Assembly: GCA_029259835.1 (NCBI GenBank)
Contig: JAJDEL010000227.1
Coordinates: 1 to 10,327 of the forward strand
Reading direction: 5' to 3'
Source: Planctomicrobium sp.
Lineage (GTDB): Bacteria > Planctomycetota > Planctomycetia > Planctomycetales > Planctomycetaceae
Length of the DNA: 10,327 nucleotides
Part shown: positions 6,801-10,327 of the stretch, piece by piece
Layout of the letters: the number at the start of each line of letters is the position of its first letter
How positions within the stretch are numbered: the first letter of the stretch is position 1
Notes under the pieces: model-generated
What the model was told of the DNA's origin: nothing
Database searches by the model: none
The model's input: the letters and a program-made list of their open reading frames with translations, nothing else
Position numbers and translations under genes: made by a program

Positions 6801-7854
6801 CCAATTCCGTGTTCAATTTCTCGTCACGCGCGGCCTCGATCTTTGTCAGACGCTCTGTATGTGCGGTCTCGTAACGATTTAAAGCCTCCTGGCGCTCCCG
6901 CTCGACTTTTCGCTGCTTTGCCGCGGTTTGTTTTCTTTGCTTCTCGAGACCTTCCTCCGCCAAGTCCAACCACTGCTGGTGCAGCCAACCTGCAAGCGCT
7001 TGTGAATCGAGCAGTTGTCGAAAGAGATCGGACTGCCGCATCGCGCCAATCGCGTATAAAACTCCGGAAGCGAGCAATCCACCAATCGTCCCTCCGATGA
7101 CAGAAATACTGATCCAGTTGGATGTCCACCTGGCTCCTGTGACTCCAGCAATTTCGGGGTCGACGAACAAGAACACTGGAATGGTGACGACAACCATCAT
7201 CGCGAACAATACGAAGAGTCCACGAAAACCGAGGAAAAGTTTCGGGAGCAGTAACGCATGAATGTTCGTGATGAGCCTCTGGGATTCTTCGATGGCTTTC
7301 TGAAAATGTTCGTTCGCCTGTTTTTGATTTTTGGGGGATCCTGTTGGCTTGAAAGATGAGGTTCCGGAACAACCTCGCTTCTCTGTCAGCTCGCGACAGA
7401 GTTCGATCAGAGATGAGAGCAGATGGTCGTGTTTTTCAACCGTTTTGTTGAAAATTGATTGGACTTTTTCGAATTCCCGAATCGGGCTGTCATCAGCATT
7501 ATCGTCCAGAAGTGATGAAACGACCCATTCACTTTCCTCTCGCTGTCGTTCAAGCTGCGTCGTTTCTTGTTTTGCTTCAGCATTCACGCTTTGAAAGATG
7601 GATTGATGTGCCTGCTGTGAATTCGAGAGTTCTTCATTGAAATGTTGCACAGCCTCGTTGCGTACAGACTGATATTCTTCTTCGAGTCGAGTCACTTCCT
7701 GTTGCTGGTGTTGGAGTGCCGCCTCAATCTGCGATTGAAGTTTGAGTTGCTCAGTGCTTGGTTCCGTCGAGAGTTTGCGCAGCTTGTCCTCCTGTTTTTT
7801 ACGGCGCGAAATATCCGCATCGAATTGTGCCAGAAGTAATCCGTAGTCAGACAT
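3856..7854 (-). CDS. Membrane-anchored FtsK/SpoIIIE-family ATPase with three ATPase-like domains
   Basis: From the ATG at 7854 the product has 1332 residues. In order: a charged coiled coil (about 16-160), two membrane helices (about 210-231 and 247-272), a second coiled coil (about 273-408), then three FtsK-like domains. Domain 1 (about 463-700) has a Walker B-like strand (HILVISDF, D625) but no P-loop. Domain 2 (about 748-998) is complete: Walker A GKTGSGKS with K783, the DFKKG strand, Walker B LLIVDE with D885-E886, and GSQTL. Domain 3 (about 1048-1313) has a degenerate P-loop (VGQDADAARG) and VLIDN for Walker B. FtsK-family motors move DNA or protein through ring-shaped hexamers; which applies here is unknown. 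Tandem domains recall EccC of type VII secretion, but no WXG100 or other Ecc gene is in the window. The frame is open to a GTG at 7950 (1364 residues), with an ATG at 7929. I prefer 7854 because a TATAAT at 7934-7939 would place the transcript start near 7927. Confidence 0.9.
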   Translation of the reverse strand: MSDYGLLLAQFDADISRRKKQEDKLRKLSTEPSTEQLKLQSQIEAALQHQQQEVTRLEEEYQSVRNEAVQHFNEELSNSQQAHQSIFQSVNAEAKQETTQLERQREESEWVVSSLLDDNADDSPIREFEKVQSIFNKTVEKHDHLLSSLIELCRELTEKRGCSGTSSFKPTGSPKNQKQANEHFQKAIEESQRLITNIHALLLPKLFLGFRGLFVLFAMMVVVTIPVFLFVDPEIAGVTGARWTSNWISISVIGGTIGGLLASGVLYAIGAMRQSDLFRQLLDSQALAGWLHQQWLDLAEEGLEKQRKQTAAKQRKVERERQEALNRYETAHTERLTKIEAARDEKLNTELEKYETERDQTTAQRDQQLAQIDSEHRRRLQESETRWGGDLQRLETQLKQIQNAQIRNQSEMWVTLKSGWETSSRQFFETVNVVDLADKETNLQWNQLDSKTWQPSTSIPRGIRFGQMHVDLYEWPNAISEEARLAPRLSTFQLPGEAAFPGATSTLFMSPNVEARKQAIDALQSMMLRLLLLVPPGKLRFTMLDPIGLGESFGGFMHLADYDDLMVSKRIWTEPGQIEARLADLTEHMENVFQTYLRNEFQTIEEYNESAGEVAEPYHILVISDFPSKFSEIAARRLVSIVNSGPRCGVYTIMNVDPTKQMPNNFDLADLQPHMNCYQWQENCFHATEEALAPWPVTIDSPPEPESFTSIVKMVGEASKDARRVEVSFDRITPKVGEIWSKDSRHELIIPLGRAGATKLQTMELGKGTSQHMLVAGKTGSGKSTFLHILVTNLALFYSPNEVNFFLIDFKKGVEFKDYATYQLPHAQVVAIESDREFGVSALQRLDEMLQERGELFRKHSVQDIAGFRNANPNQPLPRILLIVDEFQEFFIEDDKLSQSAALLLDRLVRQGRAFGIHVILGSQTLGGAYSLARTTMGQVAVRVALQCSEADAHLILSEDNTAARLLTRPGEAIYNDANGMMEGNHPFQIAWLTDLQRRHHLEAMQSKTERDGIETKPAIVFEGNIPADLRINTNVQQLAETFSERGEPLSAPTIWLGDAVEIQPPTSITFHRQSGSHLLIVGQDADAARGMLTTAAITLAASAVSSTTAESDYPAIYVFDGNPQETLEAKRWNSLVDRLPISAHLISSRESAVALETLTKELQRRTEKPDESHAPIFVLIDNIAKFRDLRKAEDDFSMGGFGSSAEEKPAEPGKLFADLLTEGPIFGIHFIIWCDSYNNYERSFSRQIKKELELRVALQMNAADSSNLIDSPLAARLGTHRALLYREETGLCEKFRPYGVPEEDWVNDFVKTMKNGPPTDFATDLEEFSIL

Positions 7855-7933
7855 ATTCCGCTTTCGGCCCTGTGTGATAACACTCTTTGCCTCGATGCTT
7901 GAGACTCTCTGAAAACTATCAATCGGCATATCA

Positions 7934-7939
7934 ATTATA
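7934..7939 (-). promoter_or_regulatory. Perfect -10 box upstream of the FtsK-like ATPase gene
   Basis: The minus strand reads TATAAT here, 80 bases before the ATG at 7854. No good -35 box lies at 16-19 bases upstream, so the site may need an activator or be coincidental. If used, the start near 7927 would make the GTG at 7950 and the ATG at 7929 unusable. A second, weaker candidate further upstream is TTGAAA (complement of 8089-8094) with TTTAAG (complement of 8066-8071), spacing 17. Confidence 0.35.
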
Positions 7940-8000
7940 GTTGCAGGCACGATCTGGGCCTCACGCTTCTCTCAAAGAGTCTGATCTCTCCAAGACATCA

Positions 8001-8082
8001 TCGGCAATGAGTGAACACGTGGCAACCGAAGTTTGCCGAACACTTTCGGTCACCTGAACTCTCTTCTTAAACGTGTTCAGGT
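8001..8082. other. Inverted-repeat-rich stretch between the dksA-like terminator and the ATPase gene
   Basis: Several short arms can pair here. TCGGCAA (8001-8007) pairs with TTGCCGA (8033-8039), GAACACGT (8013-8020) with ACGTGTTC (8071-8078), and ACCTGAAC (8052-8059) with GTTCAGGT (8075-8082). The last two share bases and exclude each other. It may be a regulatory site for the ATPase gene or a small structured RNA; nothing shows that it is transcribed. The rest of the gap 7951-8194 holds only the terminator at 8115-8159. Confidence 0.35.
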
Positions 8083-8114
8083 CCACTCTTTCAACTTCAA
8101 CATGCCAGCTGCGC

Positions 8115-8159
8115 AAAAAATCAGGACGGTCGAAAGGCAAAGCTTTCAACCATCCTGAT
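8115..8159 (-). terminator. Strong intrinsic terminator of the DksA/TraR-type gene
   Basis: On the minus strand a 17-bp stem (arms 8143-8159 and 8120-8136) encloses a six-base loop (8137-8142) and is followed by six T's (complement of 8115-8120). All 17 positions pair in RNA read from the minus strand, two of them as G-U. Read from the plus strand the same positions become A-C mismatches and there is no T-run, so it works for leftward transcription only. It begins 36 bases after the stop codon at 8195. Confidence 0.88.
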
Positions 8160-8194
8160 GAGATCACAGTGACCAGATTTAGCCACAGAATTGT

Positions 8195-8584
8195 TTAGTA
8201 GCTGAACTGGCGTTCAAGTTTTTCTGCACAAGAAACACAAAATCGAGAGTGTGGGATGACTTTGAGACGGGTTTTAGGAATCCACCGTTTTGAGGGTGGT
8301 CTCCCTTCGTCTTCGCATCCTTCACAGATTCCGTAAGTGCCATCTTCGATCCGTTTCAAAGCGGCTCGAATCTCTTTGAGCACTTCCTGGTCACTTTCCA
8401 TGACCCGAAGTGAGAAATCTTGTTCATAGTTTTCAGTCCCCAGCTCCGCCATGTGCGTGGGTGATCGAGAGTCAGATCCCGTTCCAAGAGCACCGCTAGA
8501 GAGCGTCTGGACATCGCCGCGAAGGCGAGCATCCAATGCTTTCAAAAGCTCTTTGAACTGAATCAAGTCTTTCTTATTCAGCAT
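8195..8584 (-). CDS. DksA/TraR family C4 zinc-finger protein
   Basis: The 129-residue product has a helical N-terminal part and a C-terminal four-cysteine zinc finger: C87 and C90 in ICEGCEDEG, C116 and C119 in FCVSCAEKL. Members bind the secondary channel of RNA polymerase and tune initiation, with ppGpp in the case of E. coli DksA. The segment before the finger (ENYEQDFSLRVMESDQEVLK, then KRIEDGTYGICEGC) matches the DksA/TraR and general-stress group. The DxxDxA tip motif of E. coli DksA is not present in the coiled-coil region, so classic DksA activity is uncertain. Twenty-five residues separate the two CxxC pairs, more than the usual 17 or so. AGGA (complement of 8593-8596) lies 8 bases before the ATG, supporting this start. 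It is divergent from the sigma-factor gene, with a promoter candidate upstream and its own terminator downstream, so probably monocistronic. Confidence 0.92.
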   Translation of the reverse strand: MLNKKDLIQFKELLKALDARLRGDVQTLSSGALGTGSDSRSPTHMAELGTENYEQDFSLRVMESDQEVLKEIRAALKRIEDGTYGICEGCEDEGRPPSKRWIPKTRLKVIPHSRFCVSCAEKLERQFSY

Positions 8585-8634
8585 CAGTGTAATCCTATTT
8601 TCAGGAAGGCGGCCAATTCATTGATGAACTTCCA

Positions 8635-8663
8635 ATTATTCCGACAAGCCGGTCCATTTTCAA
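8635..8663 (-). promoter_or_regulatory. Sigma-70-type promoter for the DksA/TraR-type gene
   Basis: On the minus strand TTGAAA (complement of 8658-8663) is followed after exactly 17 bases by AATAAT (complement of 8635-8640), 5 of 6 in the -10 box. Transcription would begin near 8628, leaving a leader of about 44 bases that includes the AGGA ribosome binding site. Confidence 0.5.
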
Positions 8664-8732
8664 CTTGCTCGTCACGTCAACACGGACTTTTCTCCTGTTG
8701 TTCACCTAAAACAATCAATGCGGGTGAATGAT

Positions 8733-8793
8733 ATGAACGTTTTTAGTTGACTATTGCACTTTACCATGTATACAAATGCCCGTAATGAACGTT
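8733..8793 (+). repeat. 9-bp direct repeat flanking the sigma-gene promoter
   Basis: ATGAACGTT occurs at 8733-8741, just upstream of the -35 box, and at 8785-8793, just past the predicted transcription start. The offset is 52 bp, close to five turns of DNA. Each copy contains the palindrome AACGTT. A further palindrome, TGTATACA (8767-8774), overlaps the -10 box. This layout would suit an operator pair, but two 9-mers in AT-rich DNA may also be chance. Confidence 0.35.
8747..8774 (+). promoter_or_regulatory. Sigma-70-type promoter for the sigma-factor gene
   Basis: TTGACT (8747-8752, 5 of 6) and TATACA (8769-8774, 4 of 6) are 16 bases apart. The predicted start near 8781 leaves a leader of about 38 bases with TAAGG some 10 bases before the ATG at 8819. 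The -10 box lies within the palindrome TGTATACA. Confidence 0.5.
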
Positions 8794-8818
8794 ATTCGGG
8801 AAGTAAGGCAATCAGGTC

Positions 8819-9718
8819 ATGAATGGTCTAAAAAGTTCGAATTGCGACTTGTTCACTCTGTCTGAGACAGAGGTTGAACGTCTAAAACGGCAAAAAATCT
8901 CGTATCTTTACTGTCCGGAGCTGGACTCTCTCACGGTTAAAGACATCGTAAGTTCTACTTACAGAGATACTTATAAAGAATCGCCTAGGCCAGTTGACCC
9001 TAACTTGCCAACAATGTTGAGCAAACCGCTTCTGACGGCTGTCGGTGAACGGCGTCTTTTCCAGAAAATGAACTTCCTGAAGCACTCTGCCAGTCAAGTT
9101 CAAGGGAAGCTGAACTCTGAACAGCCAAAACAGTCATTGATCGAGAAAATTGAAGAGTACCTGATGCTTGCCGAAGAGACCCGAGCAGCAATTGTCGAGT
9201 CAAACACGCGACTTGTGGCCTCAATTGCTCATCGGTTTGCAAACTCTCCTGGTGAGTGCGACGAATTGATCAGTGAGGGGAATATGATTCTGCTCAATGC
9301 GGTGGACAAATTCGATTACAGCCGAGGATTCCGTTTCAGCACGTATGCCACCTACGCAATTCAGCGACATTTCTACCGATTTCTGAATAAGAAACAGCGA
9401 CGCAAAAGCGTTGAGCAGGCGATTCCGATTGATATTCTTCGCGATCTTGCGCCAATTCACGAACAGGACCAACCATTGGATTATCGGGTTGCTGAAACGC
9501 TCATCGCCCGATTCGAGGACTGTCTTGAAGAACGGGAAGCTGTGATTCTTCGCGAACGATTCGGTTTGAACGACTCTCAATCCTCGGCAACCCTGAAAGC
9601 GGTTGCTGACCAAGTTGGCTTGAGCAAAGAGCGGGTTCGCCAACTCCAAAAACGGGCGATTGAAAAATTGCAGGATTTGGCGATTCAGATGAAAATACGT
9701 CTTGAACCGTCGTTTTGA
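8819..9718 (+). CDS. Sigma-70 family RNA polymerase sigma factor (planctomycete type)
   Basis: The 299-residue product has sigma region 2 at about 125-190: a core-binding segment (DELISEGNMILLNAVDKFDY) and a -10-melting and recognition segment (RGFRFSTYATYAIQRHFYRF). Region 4 is at about 232-288: CLEEREAVILRERFGL, then a helix-turn-helix TLKAVADQVGLSKERVRQLQ for the -35 box. Region 3 is short (about 195-225). Before region 2 there is a segment like region 1.2 (LLTAVGERRLFQKMNFLKHS, 71-90), and before that 60-70 residues (LSETEVERLKRQKISYLYCP) that I recognise from planctomycete sigma factors but whose role is unknown. It would direct RNA polymerase to a subset of promoters; which subset cannot be seen. 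At 299 residues with no long region 1.1 it is more likely an alternative (group 2/3) factor than the housekeeping one. It is divergent from the DksA/TraR gene and followed by a probable terminator. Confidence 0.92.
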   Translation: MNGLKSSNCDLFTLSETEVERLKRQKISYLYCPELDSLTVKDIVSSTYRDTYKESPRPVDPNLPTMLSKPLLTAVGERRLFQKMNFLKHSASQVQGKLNSEQPKQSLIEKIEEYLMLAEETRAAIVESNTRLVASIAHRFANSPGECDELISEGNMILLNAVDKFDYSRGFRFSTYATYAIQRHFYRFLNKKQRRKSVEQAIPIDILRDLAPIHEQDQPLDYRVAETLIARFEDCLEEREAVILRERFGLNDSQSSATLKAVADQVGLSKERVRQLQKRAIEKLQDLAIQMKIRLEPSF

Positions 9719-9755
9719 GCAAATTTCAAAGGCAGAAAAGGGAAACAGCGAAGTT

Positions 9756-9786
9756 CACCGAAACAGTCCGCCTTCTTCGGTGTTTT
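9756..9786 (+). terminator. Probable intrinsic terminator of the sigma-factor gene
   Basis: CACCGAA (9756-9762) pairs perfectly with TTCGGTG (9776-9782) around a 13-base loop and is followed by TTTT (9783-9786). It lies 38 bases after the sigma-factor stop codon. The stem is short and the T-run only four long, so termination may be partial. Confidence 0.5.
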
Positions 9787-9795
9787 ACCTGGTAA

Positions 9796-9817
9796 GTGCT
9801 TCGCATTCGCGAAGTAC
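9796..9817 (+). other. Compact hairpin in the leader of the DUF1549 gene
   Basis: GTGCTTCGC (9796-9804) and GCGAAGTAC (9809-9817) form a 9-bp stem with one G-U pair around the tetraloop ATTC. It lies 15 bases before the GGGAG ribosome binding site (9832-9836). No T-run follows, so it is more likely a leader structure than a second terminator. A five-base pairing TTACC/GGTAA sits just upstream (9785-9795). Confidence 0.45.
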
Positions 9818-9844
9818 GCTCGATATTTACTGGGAGTTTTTCTA

Positions 9845-10327
9845 ATGCGTTTCGCAATTGCCACATGCCTGCTCGCTGTTCTTTCGAATTCCGTGATTAC
9901 AAACTCTGTGTTCGCTGAGGATTCCTCATCGAAGACGGCTTCTAAAGTTGACGAATTACTCGTCAAACTGCTGGCAGACGAAGGCGTAAGCGTTGCTCCC
10001 GTCGCGAAGGATGAAGACTTCCTGCGGCGTGTCTATCTCGATCTGGCAGGCGTTGTGCCATCACCAAAAGAGTCAACTGTCTTCGGCCTGAATCCCGATC
10101 CGGCGAAACGTTCAAAAGTGATCGATTCCCTACTGGAATCTGAAGACTTTGGAAAACTGTGGGGAGCCTATTGGCGTAACGTCGTGATCTCGCGAGCCAC
10201 TGAAGCGCGTGCCCGAATTGTTCAGCCAGCCTTCGAACGCTGGTTCGTTGAACAAATGAACGAAAATCGCCCCTGGGACGAAATCACTCGAACCTTGATT
10301 ACTGCGACAGGTTCCGTCGCAGAAACT
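9845..10327 (+). CDS. Secreted DUF1549 (PSCyt2-type) domain protein, N-terminal part, cut by window edge
   Basis: From the ATG the frame is open for 161 codons to the window edge. The product begins with a signal peptide (RFAIATCLLAVLSNSVITNS, then VFA|ED, cleaved near residue 24), so it is exported. A DUF1549 domain follows from about residue 34: VDELLVKLLADEG, then FLRRVYLDLAGVVPSP, KRSKVIDSLLES, WGAYWRNVV and FVEQMNENRPWDEITRTLI. These segments are strongly characteristic of the planctomycete and verrucomicrobial family, whose members usually continue into a DUF1553 domain and reach 700-1000 residues. The biochemical role is not established; genes of this family often sit beside DUF1501 genes, and one may follow beyond the edge. 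GGGAG lies 8 bases before the ATG, which fixes the start. The 126-base gap from the sigma gene holds a probable terminator and a hairpin, suggesting separate transcription. Confidence 0.9.
   Translation, partial: MRFAIATCLLAVLSNSVITNSVFAEDSSSKTASKVDELLVKLLADEGVSVAPVAKDEDFLRRVYLDLAGVVPSPKESTVFGLNPDPAKRSKVIDSLLESEDFGKLWGAYWRNVVISRATEARARIVQPAFERWFVEQMNENRPWDEITRTLITATGSVAET

Noticed and set aside
6824..7372. 182-codon open frame on the minus strand inside the ATPase gene
   Set aside because: It is a shifted-frame shadow of the coiled-coil and membrane region; its product is arginine- and serine-rich with no domain, while the main frame is clearly coding.
3856..7854. Assignment of the long ATPase to type VII (ESX) secretion as EccC
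   Set aside because: The active domain is in the wrong position and no WXG100, EccB, EccD or EccE-like gene is present in the window; only the shared FtsK-type domain is supported.
7961..8167. Open frame of 68 codons on the minus strand between the DksA-like gene and the ATPase gene
   Set aside because: Its start lies beside, and its 5' part runs through, the strong terminator at 8115-8159; it has no ribosome binding site and no recognisable sequence.
1..10327. CRISPR array, tRNA, rRNA, insertion sequence or integrase genes
   Set aside because: I saw no regularly spaced repeats, no tRNA-like cloverleaf with a conserved T-arm, no rRNA sequence, and no transposase or integrase motif on either strand.

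Overview
The window looks like a planctomycete chromosome segment of middling GC. The main evidence is the gene starting at 9845, whose product has a signal peptide followed by a DUF1549 (PSCyt2-type) domain typical of Planctomycetes. The GNAT acetyltransferase, the DksA/TraR protein with a long zinc-finger loop and the sigma factor with an 'LLT..GERRLF.KMN.LK' segment also match planctomycete-type families as I remember them. No database search was possible, so these family calls rest on motif recognition.

Layout. Positions 1-621 (minus strand) hold the N-terminal part of an exported or membrane protein, possibly an AGCS-type sodium:amino-acid symporter, cut by the window edge. A divergent intergenic region (622-1004) separates it from a GNAT acetyltransferase (plus, 1005-1592). 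That gene converges, with a 2-base gap, on a thioredoxin-fold protein with a WCGDC centre (minus, 1595-2152). Upstream of it on the same strand is a DegT/DnrJ/EryC1/StrS-type PLP aminotransferase (minus, 2249-3442). A perfect 12-bp inverted repeat straddles its stop codon. Positions 3443-3855 carry no gene. They hold a cluster of degenerate 'ACCACRAAG'-type repeats, partly in inverted orientation, and a likely terminator.

The centre of the window is one very long minus-strand gene (3856 to about 7854). It encodes a membrane-anchored FtsK/SpoIIIE-family ATPase of about 1330 residues, with a coiled coil, a two-helix membrane hairpin, a second coiled coil and three ATPase-like domains. Only the middle domain has intact Walker A and Walker B motifs. 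This is the most unusual object in the window. None of the other genes here is a recognisable partner, so its pathway is unknown.

Upstream of it lie a DksA/TraR-type zinc-finger protein (minus, 8195-8584) with a very clear intrinsic terminator, and a divergently transcribed sigma-70-family factor (plus, 8819-9718). The two transcription regulators share a 234-base intergenic region containing a promoter for each. The sigma-gene promoter is flanked by a 9-bp direct repeat spaced 52 bp. The window ends in the DUF1549 gene (plus, from 9845), preceded by a probable terminator and a compact hairpin.

The genes do not form one evident pathway. I see no CRISPR array, tRNA, rRNA, transposase or integrase. 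The long FtsK-like ATPase is the best candidate for something not well described.
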